Positions 40,590-50,590 are shown, numbered from the stretch's first letter. The stretch is DNA of 64,000 nucleotides from Luminiphilus sp. (GCA_029242325.1 JAQWUD010000024.1:1-64000); one strand, 5' to 3'. Program-made: numbers and translations. The notes: generated by a model not told the origin, from the sequence alone.

Positions 40590-41846
40590 ATGAGCGAATA
40601 CAGCGTCAAAAATATTGCCAAGTTGCCGATGCTCTTGTCCGAAAAAAATGGCGGGCTGGCGCGGTCTTTCATGCTCAAAGTGCTGGCCAAACTTCAGGTT
40701 GGTTCTCTGGTATTGAAGGAGCCCGGCGAGACGCTGATGTTTGGCAGCAGCGATGATCCCGCGGCGCCCCACGCTGAAGTTCATGTTCACGACAACGATC
40801 TTTACCGCAGGATACTAACCGGAGGGAGTATTGCCGCCGGGGAAACCTTCATCGAAGGCTTATGGAGCAGCCCAGATTTGACGGCTGTTACCCGCGCCTT
40901 CAGCGCCAACATGGCCATGCTCGAGGCGATGTCGGACCGGCAGCATTTTTTGGCGAGAACGGCACTGAAGCTGAGCCATTGGGCGCGCCGCAACACCACT
41001 GCGCGCTCACGGGAAAATATTTCAGCTCACTACGATCTCGGGAATGATTTCTTCTCGCTCTTTCTCGACCCCAGCATGATGTATTCGTCTGCGGTCTTTC
41101 CCACCCCAGAGAGCGATTTGGTAAGCGCTGCGGCACACAAGCTACATTTAATCTGTGAAGATCTAGAACTCAAGTCTGATGATCACCTGATCGAAATTGG
41201 TACCGGTTGGGGCGGCATGGCCATCTACGCCGCGGAGCATTATGGCTGCCGTGTCACCACCACGACCATTTCTCGCGAACAGTATGACTATGCCTGCAAC
41301 GCCATTGCCCAACGCGGACTGCAAGATCGCATTACAGTTTTGTTCGATGATTACCGCGACCTGACGGGTCGATTTGACAAACTGGTATCAATCGAGATGA
41401 TCGAAGCCGTTGGCCACCAATTTTATGATACGTACTTCAGCACCCTTAGCCGGCTGTTAAAGCCTCATGGTAAGGCCGTGATTCAATCCATCACCATAAC
41501 CGAACAGCGCTATGAGCAGGCACGTGACTCAGTGGATTTCATCAAGCGCTACATTTTCCCGGGGGGCTGTCTTCCCTCCATTACTGTGATCAGCGATGCG
41601 CTGGCGAGCATGACCGATATGCAAATGAGTAATTTGCGCGATATCACGCGAGACTACGCCGACACTTTGAACTTCTGGCACGAGGGTTTTCTCGACAAGC
41701 TTGAGGAGGTAAAGGGCATGGGTTTTGACGACCGCTTCATTAGGATGTGGCGTTACTACCTCAGCTATTGCGAAGGGGGTTTCCGAGAGCGCATTATCGG
41801 CACCTACCAAATTGCCCTGACCAAGCCAGGGTATCGTCCCGCCTGA
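40590..41846 (+). CDS. cfa: Cyclopropane-fatty-acyl-phospholipid synthase family methyltransferase
   Basis: A SAM-dependent enzyme of 418 residues acting on unsaturated acyl chains in membrane phospholipids. The N-terminal lipid-binding region leads to the CFA core with ISAHYDLGNDFFSLFLDPS (about 148-166), the SAM site LIEIGTGWGGMAIYAA (about 199-214) and the family signature SIEMIEAVGHQFYDTYF (about 268-284). Members in ChrR regulons may make products other than cyclopropane rings, so the exact reaction is uncertain. It follows DUF1365 by 41 bases, with an AGAGGG ribosome-binding site. Confidence 0.9.
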   Translation: MSEYSVKNIAKLPMLLSEKNGGLARSFMLKVLAKLQVGSLVLKEPGETLMFGSSDDPAAPHAEVHVHDNDLYRRILTGGSIAAGETFIEGLWSSPDLTAVTRAFSANMAMLEAMSDRQHFLARTALKLSHWARRNTTARSRENISAHYDLGNDFFSLFLDPSMMYSSAVFPTPESDLVSAAAHKLHLICEDLELKSDDHLIEIGTGWGGMAIYAAEHYGCRVTTTTISREQYDYACNAIAQRGLQDRITVLFDDYRDLTGRFDKLVSIEMIEAVGHQFYDTYFSTLSRLLKPHGKAVIQSITITEQRYEQARDSVDFIKRYIFPGGCLPSITVISDALASMTDMQMSNLRDITRDYADTLNFWHEGFLDKLEEVKGMGFDDRFIRMWRYYLSYCEGGFRERIIGTYQIALTKPGYRPA

Positions 41847-41861
41847 CTGACTGACTGACTG
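41843..41861. repeat. CTGA tandem repeat at the cfa stop codon
   Basis: CTGA is repeated four and three-quarter times from 41843 to 41861. The first TGA is the cfa stop. The tract fills nearly the whole gap before nhaC, which has no recognisable ribosome-binding site. Repeat-number change would alter only spacing. Confidence 0.6.
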
Positions 41862-41864
41862 CCC

Positions 41865-43283
41865 ATGCTGCTGTCCCTTTTACCGATTGTGCTGCTGGTT
41901 GGGCTTCTATTTACCTCCGTCGCACTGTTCGGTTCAGACGCTTCCTATGGCCCCAATCAAGTTGCCCTGATGATCGCGGCAGCGGCGACCATGCTGGTGG
42001 GATGGCGCCGAGGGTTGAGCTGGCAGGCCATTCAAGACGGAATGGTCGGCGCGATTACCGTATCCATTATGCCCATGATGATCCTGCTCTCGGTGGGTGC
42101 GTTGATTGGCAGCTGGATCATCAGCGGGACGGTCCCTGGCATGATTTACTACGGCGTACAGCTCCTGGACCCCAGCGTGTTTTATGCAGCTTCCGCCGTT
42201 ATTTGCGCGCTCGCGTCGCTCAGCTTAGGGAGTTCATGGACCGTAGCCGGAACACTGGGCATTGGGTTGATGGGGATTGCCAACACCTACTCTCTCTCTC
42301 CGGCCGTGACGGCGGGCGCGGTGATATCGGGCGCTTACTTCGGGGACAAGCTGTCACCGTTGTCTGATACCACCAATCTGGCAGCCGCTGCGGTTGGTGT
42401 AGACCTTTTTGAACACATCAAGAATATGCTTTGGACCACCCTGCCCGCTTTCGCCACCGCGCTATTGGTGTTTGCTCTCATGGGCAGCGAGGGCGCCACC
42501 ACTCCCGAGAACATCACCGTCATTCGCACTGCGCTGGCGAGTCAATTTACGATTTCTCCCTGGGTGCTGTCGCCGCTAGCTCTGATGCTAGGACTGATTT
42601 ACTGGCGTGTTCCCGCCTATCCAGCCATCCTGATCTGTACCCTGTCTGGCACACTTTACGCCGCTCTGTGTCAGCCCGAGGTCGTGCGCGCACTGGCGCT
42701 GGAGGCCCACCCCGATTCTCCTGCTCCCCTGCTACAGGGCTTGTGGATGGCACTGTTTTCCGGATATCAATCTCCTGAGGGAATGGGCGAGCTCGGCAAG
42801 TTGCTCGACAAAGGCGGCTTGGCGAGCATGCTCAACACTATCTTCTTGATTCTTACCGCGATGACCTTCGGTGGCATGCTGGACAGTACGGGCATTCTGC
42901 GGCAAATACTCGATCAGGTACTGCGGGGCGTTAAACGCACCGGTGATCTCATTCTGGCAACGGTCAGCGGTGGTATCATCACCAACGTATTGGCCGCGGA
43001 TCAATTTCTCGCTATCACCTTGCCGGGCAGGTTGTTCACACCCGCCTATGACGACCGCGGACTGAGTCGGCTCAGCCTCTCGCGCACCCTGGAGGACTCC
43101 GCCACACTCACTTCGGTACTGGTTCCCTGGAATACCTGCGGCGCCTTCATGGCTGCCACATTGGGAGTCGCGACCTTTGATTACGCACCTTACGCATTGT
43201 TTAATCTAATCTGTCCGGTGCTGGCGGTGATTTTTGGCTACCTCATGATCGCCCAGCCCAGCGCGGTGGCTGCCGACTCATGA
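41865..43283 (+). CDS. nhaC: NhaC family Na+/H+ antiporter
   Basis: A 472-residue inner-membrane protein with about eleven hydrophobic helices. Family features are the ALASLSLGSSWTVAGTLGIG region near residue 115, AGAVISGAYFGDKLSPLSDT near 150 and the repeat-related LEDSATLTSVLVPWNTCGAF near 408. Exchange of cytoplasmic Na+ for H+ suits a marine or saline habitat, though some relatives exchange organic acids. The stop overlaps the thioesterase start by four bases. Confidence 0.88.
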   Translation: MLLSLLPIVLLVGLLFTSVALFGSDASYGPNQVALMIAAAATMLVGWRRGLSWQAIQDGMVGAITVSIMPMMILLSVGALIGSWIISGTVPGMIYYGVQLLDPSVFYAASAVICALASLSLGSSWTVAGTLGIGLMGIANTYSLSPAVTAGAVISGAYFGDKLSPLSDTTNLAAAAVGVDLFEHIKNMLWTTLPAFATALLVFALMGSEGATTPENITVIRTALASQFTISPWVLSPLALMLGLIYWRVPAYPAILICTLSGTLYAALCQPEVVRALALEAHPDSPAPLLQGLWMALFSGYQSPEGMGELGKLLDKGGLASMLNTIFLILTAMTFGGMLDSTGILRQILDQVLRGVKRTGDLILATVSGGIITNVLAADQFLAITLPGRLFTPAYDDRGLSRLSLSRTLEDSATLTSVLVPWNTCGAFMAATLGVATFDYAPYALFNLICPVLAVIFGYLMIAQPSAVAADS

Positions 43284-43726
43284 CTACCCACCAATGGGAT
43301 TACCCGCGGCCTTTTCTGCTGGAGATCACCGTAGAACCCCATCATATCGATGCGCTCGCCCACACGCGCAACACTCACTATGTTGAGTGGTGTATGGAGA
43401 CAGCCTGGGCACATACCAGTGCCCTCGGCCTCGGCGCCGAAGCCTATCAGCAACTCGATCGCGCGATGGCGCTGACACACGCGGAGTATGATTATCTAAA
43501 GGCAACCCGCGCCGGGGATCATTTATTGATTGGCACCTGGATCACCGACTGGATAAGCAGGCTGAAAATGACTCGGCGCCTTCAGGTGATCTGCACCACC
43601 TCGGGCGAAACGGTGTTTCGCGGCGCGCTGGAGTTCGTTTGCATCGAGATTTCTACCGGATTACCCAAGCGGCCCCCGCGCGCTTTTATCGATATATACG
43701 GCCCTGCGATCACGGCCGCACACTAA
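43280..43726 (+). CDS. 4HBT-fold acyl-CoA thioesterase
   Basis: The 148-residue product is a hotdog-fold thioesterase of the YbgC/4-hydroxybenzoyl-CoA group. The active-site region is HHIDALAHTRNTHYVEWCME (about 21-40), with the catalytic aspartate at about 24. It would hydrolyse an acyl-CoA; the chain is unknown. Translation appears coupled to nhaC by an ATGA overlap, an unexpected pairing for which I know no functional link. It is convergent with epmA. Confidence 0.83.
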   Translation: MTTHQWDYPRPFLLEITVEPHHIDALAHTRNTHYVEWCMETAWAHTSALGLGAEAYQQLDRAMALTHAEYDYLKATRAGDHLLIGTWITDWISRLKMTRRLQVICTTSGETVFRGALEFVCIEISTGLPKRPPRAFIDIYGPAITAAH

Positions 43727-43760
43727 CTGTCGCTGAGCGCACAGACCTTGAACTACGATC

Positions 43761-44723
43761 TCAAGCCCGTGACCAATCGAAACTGATGGCCTCTGCCAAC
43801 GCGTCCGCCCCGAGCTTCAACGCCAGCAAACGATCGACACCCATAGCAACGCCCGCACAATCGGGTAGACCCTGTCGCTGCGCCGCAAGCAAGCGCTCAT
43901 CAAGAGGGCGCGGCGCTAACCCGCGCATCTGCCTGCGACCATTTTCAGCATCAAGCTGCTTGCGTAGCGCACCGGCATCCGTTTGTTCCCAATAGCCATT
44001 GGCCAATTCCTGGCCCCCGACATAGCACTCAAAGCGGGCTGCCACCGTCATCCCTCCAACGTCCAGTGTGCGCGCCAAAGCGGCCTGGGAAGCAGGAAAG
44101 TCCGTAACGAAGACGAGGCCGCAATCGCGCAGTGCAGGTTCAATGCAATGACTCATCAAGAGATCTAGTAACGCGTCGCGATCCAGGTTTTCGGGAATCG
44201 AGCCCAGCTGCTCTCGAGCAATGTGCACCCAGTCAGCCACTTCAGCCCCTTCCTGAGTGGGGTCAATCCCGAGGACATCCATAAACAGGGTGCGATAGGG
44301 CCACACCTGCCAGCCGTCGCAGTGCAACACCTCGCTAATCAGTTCTGCCACTTCCCGGATCAACGCGGCGTGATCCCACCCCACCCGATACCACTCCAGT
44401 AGCGTGAACTCGGGATTGTGGTGCCGCCCAAACTCACCCTGCCGAAACGCCTTGGTAATTTGAAAGATGTCTCCCGCACCGGCGGCCAGAAGCCGCTTCA
44501 TTGCAAATTCCGGGGAAGTCTGAAGGAACCGCTGGGCACCAGCTGCCGCTGCGCTGGAAACACTGAACACCTCGATCCCGGGATCCGGAACGGTGCCCTG
44601 AGAGAGGAGCGGTGTTTCCACCTCCATCACCTCCCTCCGGAGAAAAAAAGACCTTAGCTGCTGCAGGAGAGTTGCTCGCTCGGCCAGCGTTTCCAGCGAC
44701 GCCGAGGGTCGCCACTCGCTCAT
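43761..44723 (-). CDS. epmA: Elongation factor P-(R)-beta-lysine ligase
   Basis: EpmA (PoxA/GenX/YjeA) attaches (R)-beta-lysine to Lys34 of EF-P. The 320-residue product is a class II lysyl-tRNA-synthetase catalytic core without an anticodon-binding domain. Motif 2 is FRQGEFGRHHNPEFTLLEWY (about 93-112) and motif 3 is near GVAMGVDRLLAL (about 294-305). It lies three bases after efp in one operon. The aminomutase partner EpmB is not in the window. Confidence 0.95.
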   Translation of the reverse strand: MSEWRPSASLETLAERATLLQQLRSFFLRREVMEVETPLLSQGTVPDPGIEVFSVSSAAAAGAQRFLQTSPEFAMKRLLAAGAGDIFQITKAFRQGEFGRHHNPEFTLLEWYRVGWDHAALIREVAELISEVLHCDGWQVWPYRTLFMDVLGIDPTQEGAEVADWVHIAREQLGSIPENLDRDALLDLLMSHCIEPALRDCGLVFVTDFPASQAALARTLDVGGMTVAARFECYVGGQELANGYWEQTDAGALRKQLDAENGRRQMRGLAPRPLDERLLAAQRQGLPDCAGVAMGVDRLLALKLGADALAEAISFDWSRA

Positions 44724-44726
44724 GGG

Positions 44727-45299
44727 TCAGGTTTTACTGGCGCGACTTACGTACTCGCCCGTGCGAGTATCAATACGGATAACTTCGCCCTCAGTAATGA
44801 AAAGCGGCACCCGCACCACCGCGCCAGTGCTGAGCGTAGCGGGCTTACTCCCCCCCTGAGCGGTATCGCCCTTGAGACCTGGGTCAGTCTCTTTGATTTC
44901 CAATTCTATGAAATTGGGCGGTGTCACCGCCAAAGGCGAACCGTTGTAAAGCGTAATCTCGTAGCGTTCCTGTTCTTTCAGCCATTTTTCCGTGCCACCC
45001 ACCACCTCGCGGTCTGCGCCATATTGCTCGTAAGTTGAGGGGTCCATGAAGTACCAAAATTCACCATCGGTGTAGGAATACTCCAGATCCACGTCCATCA
45101 CATCCGCGCCTTCGAGCGTATCACCAGACTTGAAGGTGCGCTCCCATACGCGACCCGACTTCAGGTTTCGCAACTTGACGCGGTTAAAAGCCTGTCCTTT
45201 GCCCGGTTTGACAAATTCATTCTCGAGAATCGAGCAAGGTTCGCTATCCAACATGACCTTGAGGCCAGGCTTGAACTCGTTAGTCGAAAAGTTAGGCAT
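44727..45299 (-). CDS. efp: Translation elongation factor P
   Basis: EF-P relieves ribosomes stalled at polyproline stretches. The 190-residue product has the three beta-barrel domains typical of the family, with the modified loop [11 protein letters not shown] placing the target lysine at residue 34. The C-terminal signature is [20 protein letters not shown]. The conserved K34 and the adjacent epmA agree on beta-lysylation. Confidence 0.97.
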   Translation of the reverse strand: MPNFSTNEFKPGLKVMLDSEPCSILENEFVKPGKGQAFNRVKLRNLKSGRVWERTFKSGDTLEGADVMDVDLEYSYTDGEFWYFMDPSTYEQYGADREVVGGTEKWLKEQERYEITLYNGSPLAVTPPNFIELEIKETDPGLKGDTAQGGSKPATLSTGAVVRVPLFITEGEVIRIDTRTGEYVSRASKT

Positions 45300-45361
45300 C
45301 GCTGATCACCCGCAGAAGAAAAGCGGAATGATACCTTAGCCCGGCGAGTGGAGACATCTGC

Positions 45362-46294
45362 CTAGTCGCTATCAGAGGCAAACTCACCTTTGGACCCCAG
45401 CAGGTAGCAGACACCGTCTAATCCCGTATGCGTAAGTTCGATCGGGCTGGCTGCGCGCACCGCCGGCTTAGCGTGGAATGCGATCCCCAAGCCTGCCAGC
45501 GCCATCATATCGAGATCATTTGCGCCATCACCAACGGCAATGGTCTGGGAAACGTCGAATCCGAGACGATCAGCCAGTGTCTGCAACGCCGAGGCTTTGT
45601 ACTGTCGATTCACGATAGGGGGAATCACCCGTCCGGTGATTTTACCTGCGACTATTTCGAGCTCATTGGCAACTACTTCATCAAAGCCATAGTCTGCTTG
45701 AAGCCGCCGCGCGATCGGCACAAACCCGCCCGAAAAGATCGCGAGCTTGAGACCCTGTGCCTTAAGCGTTGTGGTCATCTCAAGAAGCCCCTCCTGAATA
45801 GGGATCCTATCCGCCAATTCTGCCACCGCCCTCGCATCGAGACCTGACAGCAACGCCAGTCGTCTGTGAAAGCTCTCGTCGAAGTCGACTTCGCCGCGCA
45901 TCGCTTGCTCAGTAATTTCAGCCACCTCGACACCCACACCCGCCACCGCTGCCAGTTCATCGATGACCTCACACTCAATGAGCGTAGAGTCCATATCGAA
46001 CACAGCCGCTCCATAAGCACACTGGCGCATATGTCGGGTCTGCAGGGCGAGATCAACACCGTTTTGATCTGACAGGGCGCGCAAGCGCGTCGACAAACTC
46101 TCGGCGTCTGCGCACCGAATCCAAAATTTGTATACAAAGCGGCATGACGATAGCGTGACGGGCACCGGCACACGCTCATGGCCTAGTGTTTGGCCACCGC
46201 AGCGCATGACAGCAGCATTGATCTCGCCGAACGCCAGGGCGGCGTCGGCGGGCATCATCAGCACAATTATGTGTGTTGCGTCGTTCAAGATCAC
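45362..46294 (-). CDS. serB: Phosphoserine phosphatase
   Basis: SerB removes phosphate from phosphoserine in the last step of serine synthesis. I start at the GTG at 46294 (310 residues) because upstream codons lie in the divergent promoter region and look non-coding. A small N-terminal ACT-like domain precedes the HAD domain, with DMDST near residue 100, IFSGGFVPIA (motif II, about 205-214) and VGDGANDLDMM (motif III/IV, near 270). It diverges from a YtjB-like gene, as in E. coli and Pseudomonas. Confidence 0.92.
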   Translation of the reverse strand: MILNDATHIIVLMMPADAALAFGEINAAVMRCGGQTLGHERVPVPVTLSSCRFVYKFWIRCADAESLSTRLRALSDQNGVDLALQTRHMRQCAYGAAVFDMDSTLIECEVIDELAAVAGVGVEVAEITEQAMRGEVDFDESFHRRLALLSGLDARAVAELADRIPIQEGLLEMTTTLKAQGLKLAIFSGGFVPIARRLQADYGFDEVVANELEIVAGKITGRVIPPIVNRQYKASALQTLADRLGFDVSQTIAVGDGANDLDMMALAGLGIAFHAKPAVRAASPIELTHTGLDGVCYLLGSKGEFASDSD

Positions 46295-46422
46295 TCTATC
46301 GAAAAATTCATGGGCTTGATTATCGGGCGTTTCGCACTTTCCAGCATTTATGCAATATAAAATCTGTGCGAGGGTGCCACGGTGCAAGTTTATACTGATC
46401 GCTGATTGATTGGAGACCGGAA

Positions 46423-47697
46423 GTGCAGCAACTAATCCACGGTTTACGTCACCAGCCCCTGTCGCAGCAACTGGCACTGGTTGCCACCGCATGTTGCCTC
46501 ATTGCCACGCTGATACTCGTCGCAGTAGCAGCACAATCGACCCAGTCCATTCAGAATACGACCTTGACCGAGCACGCCAGCGCCGCCGTACAGCAACTGG
46601 CCGCGAGAGCGGCAACAAAACTGGCGGCCGCAGACAAACTGGGGCTTGCCACGGAGCTCCAGTTTTACACTGATCAAACTTTATTCTCTGGGGCCCTTGC
46701 TTTGGATGTAGAGGGCATGGAGCTGGCGGTCACTGGCGCTATCCCAGCGGATGGCAGAGCTCATTCCAAAGCCATCATGATCGACGGCAACATCGCTGGC
46801 ACGGTTGAGCTTTACCTCGACCTCAGCGATCAGAATGCTGCCCGCGAGACGCTCATTTTGGGTCTTGTAGCACTCTCCGGATTACTCAGCGCCGCAGTCT
46901 ATGCACTCACTCGTCCAATGGGACAAAAGCTGGCCAGAAATATCAGCGAAGTGGTCGCACAGCTGGATGCGATTTCCGACGAGACCTCAGGCGCCATCAA
47001 TGAAGTGCACAAGCTTCAGGACCGCGTCAGCTCCCTCCCCCTCGATTTATTACGCTCACGGGAAACGCGGGGCCAAGCTGATGAACACTATCAGGACACC
47101 GCCATTCTCTGTATCGCCCTCAAGCATCTTCCGGGCTATTTGGACACGTTGGATGAGCAGCGACTACAGCGATACGTCGAACTGCTGCATCGTATGACCT
47201 ACGGCAGTGCGGGTTTTTATGGCGGGGATCTGTCGGTGATCCGCCAATTTGGGCTGGCAATCTATTTCTCCGGCGAGCATTCTGTCGGGTCAGCCGTTGT
47301 GCGGGCAGCGAGTTGCGCTTGGTTGTTGTCACGGTGTTCGGGCATTGCCGAGCAGCGTCAGCGACTCTCTTTTGCGCCCGGCATGGCGATTGGCGTCAGC
47401 GAACTTGGTCGGGGCGACGAGGAGGACATCTACCCTGGTTTATATATACAGGCCGCACTCGATGATCTGCTCGCGTTAGCCAGTGAGGATCTGGACGCCA
47501 TCGTACTCTCCTCCAGGGCAGCCGAAGATGGCGGGCTGACAGCACGAATGGGTATCGATGTAATAGACGAAAAGTGGATGGCACTGGGCGATATCAGTGC
47601 CAGCCATCTCGAGTTGCTTGAACGGCAGCTCCTGATTCTTCAGCGTGCTATTTTTCCGGCCGATGAGGATACGCCTCAAGGGCTGTTACCGTTTTGA
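46423..47697 (+). CDS. AhpA/YtjB (SMP_2) family membrane protein with degenerate cyclase-like C-terminus
   Basis: The 424-residue product starts with GTG. It has a membrane helix at about 17-38, a periplasmic segment (about 39-142) and a second helix at about 143-163. This pairs with its position divergent from serB to suggest the YtjB/Smp group. The C-terminal part (about 220-400) resembles a class III nucleotide cyclase fold: a first strand [13 protein letters not shown], then [11 protein letters not shown] where cyclases have KxxGDGxMAxF, then [12 protein letters not shown]. The metal-binding aspartates are missing, so no cyclase activity is expected. The function is unknown. Its end overlaps parC by 22 bases. 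Confidence 0.7.
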   Translation: MQQLIHGLRHQPLSQQLALVATACCLIATLILVAVAAQSTQSIQNTTLTEHASAAVQQLAARAATKLAAADKLGLATELQFYTDQTLFSGALALDVEGMELAVTGAIPADGRAHSKAIMIDGNIAGTVELYLDLSDQNAARETLILGLVALSGLLSAAVYALTRPMGQKLARNISEVVAQLDAISDETSGAINEVHKLQDRVSSLPLDLLRSRETRGQADEHYQDTAILCIALKHLPGYLDTLDEQRLQRYVELLHRMTYGSAGFYGGDLSVIRQFGLAIYFSGEHSVGSAVVRAASCAWLLSRCSGIAEQRQRLSFAPGMAIGVSELGRGDEEDIYPGLYIQAALDDLLALASEDLDAIVLSSRAAEDGGLTARMGIDVIDEKWMALGDISASHLELLERQLLILQRAIFPADEDTPQGLLPF

Positions 47698-49955
47698 GCC
47701 TGTGAGTTGCGGACCACCGATAGCCGGGTGACCCGCTGATAACCCTTGGGTAACTTACTGCCGCGTCGGCCGCGCTCACCCTTGAAATGCTCGAGCTCTG
47801 ACCATTTGAAATTGCGGTAATGGCCACCAGACGTGACCTGCAATGTGTCACCCTCAGTCACAACGCACAGTCCGACAACAAATTCTTCTCTCGCGGACGC
47901 GCGTGCTGAAGGAATACCGATTAGCTTGTTGCCCTTGCCGCGGGCAAGCTCGGGCAGATCAGCCAGCGAAAACACCAACATCCGGCCCTCATTGGTCACC
48001 ACTACGACCTGAGGATCACCGTCATTTAATATGGCAGCGGGTGGCAATACAGTGGCATTTTTTGGCAAGGTCAGGATGGCTTTTCCCGCTTTGTTTTTCG
48101 CCTGCAACTGAGCGAACTGCACCACAAACCCGTATCCCGCATCGCTGGCGAGCAGGAAACGATCTCCTTCTGTCGGCGTCAGCAAACCCTCAAAGGTCGC
48201 GCCTGAAGGAGGACTGATTCTCCCCGTCAGGGGCTCACCCTGGCCACGCGCGGAAGGTAATTGGTGCGTAGGCAGCGTGTAGGCGCGCCCTGTGGAATCG
48301 AGCACGACGGTCGGCAGGTTCGATTTCCCGCGCGCCGCAAAACGAAAGCTATCACCCGATTTATAGCTCAAGGCAGTGGGGTCAATATCGTGCCCCTTCG
48401 CTGCGCGGATCCATCCCTTCTCGGAGAGCACAATTGTGAGTGGGTCTGAGGCCGTGAGTTCCAACTCGCTGAAGGCTCTTGCCTCCTCGCGTTCAGCAAG
48501 GGGGGCTCGTCTCGCATCTCCATGGGCATCTGCCACCGCCTTGAGTTCACGCTTGATCAGCGTCTTGAGTCGCGCCTCACTGCCCAGCGTTTTCTGCAGA
48601 GCATCGCGTTCTGCAGTCAGCTCATCCTGCTCCCCTCGAATCTTCATCTCTTCAAGCTTTGCGAGATTGCGCAACTTGAGATCGAGGATGGCCTCTGCCT
48701 GAATATCCGTAATCTTGAAGGTCTTCATGAGCGCGCTCTTGGGCTCATTCTCCTCTCGGATGATGCGGATCACTTCGTCGATATTTAGAAAGGCAGCGAG
48801 GTAACCCTCCAGAATATGCAACCGGCGCTCAACCCGCTCAAGTCGATAGGTGAGCCGGCGCTTGACAGTGGTTTTTCTGAAAGACAACCACTCCGTGAGA
48901 ACGGTGGCTAGCGACTTCACCCCGGGCCGACCATCAATACCAATCACGTTCAGATTCACGCGATAGGTGCGTTCGAGATCCGTGGTGGCAAACAGGTGGC
49001 TCATCAACGCATCGACATCGATGCGGTTTGATCGGGGCACCAAGACCAACCGGCTCGGATGCTCGTGATCAGACTCGTCTCGCAGGTCTGACATCATAGG
49101 AAGCTTGCGGGCCTGCATTTGAGCCGCTATCTGCTCCAGCACTTTGGCTCCAGACACCTGATAGGGCAATGCATGAATCACCACGGCACCATCCTCAAGA
49201 GTGTAGGCTGCCCGAACGCGCAGTCCGCCGCGCCCAGTCTCATAAAGCGCCAACAGCTCATTTGGCGGCGTGATGATCTCAGCCTCCGTCGGAAAATCAG
49301 GGCCCTTAATATGTTGGCAAAGATCCGCTACCGACGCCTTGGGGGAATCGATTAGGTGAATGGTGGCGGCCACCACCTCGATCAGATTATGTGGCGGAAT
49401 ATCCGTAGCCATACCCACCGCAATGCCCGTGGTGCCGTTCAACAGCAGGTTGGGAACCTGTGCGGGGAGCACCGTGGGTTCCTCCAGCGTGCCATCGAAA
49501 TTGGCTTGCCAATCGACCGTTCCCTGACCCAGTTCCGAGAGCAACACATCGGCATACCCCGTGAGGCGGGATTCGGTGTAGCGCATGGCGGCAAAGGACT
49601 TGGGGTCGTCTGGGGAGCCCCAGTTGCCTTGCCCATCGATCAGCGGGTACCGGTAGGAAAATTCCTGCGCCATCAAAACCATCGCTTCGTAAGCGGCGCT
49701 GTCGCCATGAGGGTGAAACTTGCCAATGACATCCCCGACCGTGCGCGCAGATTTCTTGTACTTAGCAGTGGCCTTCAGCCCCAGCTCGCTCATGGCATAG
49801 ATAATTCGGCGCTGTACCGGCTTTAAACCGTCGCCAATGTGGGGTAGCGCACGATCCAGAATGACGTACATCGAGTAGTCAAGGTAGGCTTTTTCAGCGT
49901 AATCACGGAGCGACAGCTGCTCGACGTCGACCGGAGGCTGCATCATATCTGTCAT
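47676..49955 (-). CDS. parC: DNA topoisomerase IV subunit A
   Basis: ParC is the DNA-cleaving subunit of the decatenase topoisomerase IV. The 759-residue product has the N-terminal [20 protein letters not shown], the quinolone-resistance region [12 protein letters not shown] with wild-type Ser and Glu, and the catalytic tyrosine in AMRYTESRL (about residue 126). A C-terminal beta-pinwheel domain follows. parE is not adjacent. Length and domain order match E. coli (752). Confidence 0.95.
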   Translation of the reverse strand: MTDMMQPPVDVEQLSLRDYAEKAYLDYSMYVILDRALPHIGDGLKPVQRRIIYAMSELGLKATAKYKKSARTVGDVIGKFHPHGDSAAYEAMVLMAQEFSYRYPLIDGQGNWGSPDDPKSFAAMRYTESRLTGYADVLLSELGQGTVDWQANFDGTLEEPTVLPAQVPNLLLNGTTGIAVGMATDIPPHNLIEVVAATIHLIDSPKASVADLCQHIKGPDFPTEAEIITPPNELLALYETGRGGLRVRAAYTLEDGAVVIHALPYQVSGAKVLEQIAAQMQARKLPMMSDLRDESDHEHPSRLVLVPRSNRIDVDALMSHLFATTDLERTYRVNLNVIGIDGRPGVKSLATVLTEWLSFRKTTVKRRLTYRLERVERRLHILEGYLAAFLNIDEVIRIIREENEPKSALMKTFKITDIQAEAILDLKLRNLAKLEEMKIRGEQDELTAERDALQKTLGSEARLKTLIKRELKAVADAHGDARRAPLAEREEARAFSELELTASDPLTIVLSEKGWIRAAKGHDIDPTALSYKSGDSFRFAARGKSNLPTVVLDSTGRAYTLPTHQLPSARGQGEPLTGRISPPSGATFEGLLTPTEGDRFLLASDAGYGFVVQFAQLQAKNKAGKAILTLPKNATVLPPAAILNDGDPQVVVVTNEGRMLVFSLADLPELARGKGNKLIGIPSARASAREEFVVGLCVVTEGDTLQVTSGGHYRNFKWSELEHFKGERGRRGSKLPKGYQRVTRLSVVRNSQAQNGNSP

Positions 49956-50101
49956 GTTTTCGGAGCTCTCTTGGGGCGTGCGAGGCTCGCCGCACCGCGA
50001 CCCCCTGTATCCGCGTTATCCTAACGCACCCCATGTCGATAATTCCACGGAGTACCCCATCCCATGAATAAAAAATCTGTATCGGCAAGGCCTAAAATCC
50101 G

Positions 50102-50590
50102 ATGCCGATAAATCCGGATACGCAGCGCGAGACGCTTATCTGGCGCTGGCGCCATTTTAATGTGTTCAGTGGCCCTGAGTGGCATCGGCTGCTGGCACTT
50201 CGCACCGCTATTTTTGTGGTTGAACAAAACTGCCCCTACCAGGAAGTGGATGCAAAGGATCCGCTTTGCTGGCATCTCGAGGTCATGCACGAAAGAGAAT
50301 TGATCGGCACGCTGCGAGTGGCGCCACCGGGGATCAGTTACGAAGAGTGCGCCATCGGCCGCGTAGCGGTTAGCGAAGCCTACCGGGGTCTGGGCCTCGG
50401 CTATGACCTGATGAACAATGCGCTTGGCTTTTGCCGTGCGCGTTGGGCCGGCGGGGTGCGCCTCAGCGCACAAGCTTATCTACGAACCTTCTACGAATCG
50501 ATGGGCTTCAGCGTAGTACGTGGACCCTATCTGGAGGATGACATTCCTCACATCGAAATGCTGAAGACACCAGACGTTTCAGGCGGCTGA
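50102..50590 (+). CDS. ElaA-like GNAT N-acetyltransferase
   Basis: The 162-residue product has the GNAT acetyl-CoA site in GRVAVSEAYRGLGLGYDLM (about 81-99), with the R/Q-x-x-G-x-G element as YRGLGLG. The ElaA hallmark LRTAIFVVEQNCPYQEVDAKD lies at about 32-52 and FYESMGF near the end. It would transfer acetyl from acetyl-CoA to an amine; the acceptor is unknown. Its last 12 bases overlap the typA end on the other strand. Confidence 0.87.
   Translation: MPINPDTQRETLIWRWRHFNVFSGPEWHRLLALRTAIFVVEQNCPYQEVDAKDPLCWHLEVMHERELIGTLRVAPPGISYEECAIGRVAVSEAYRGLGLGYDLMNNALGFCRARWAGGVRLSAQAYLRTFYESMGFSVVRGPYLEDDIPHIEMLKTPDVSGG

Noticed and set aside
46295-46492. Upstream extension of serB
   Set aside because: The extra 66 residues cross the divergent promoter region and overlap the start of the YtjB-like gene. 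The family N-terminus fits the GTG at 46294.
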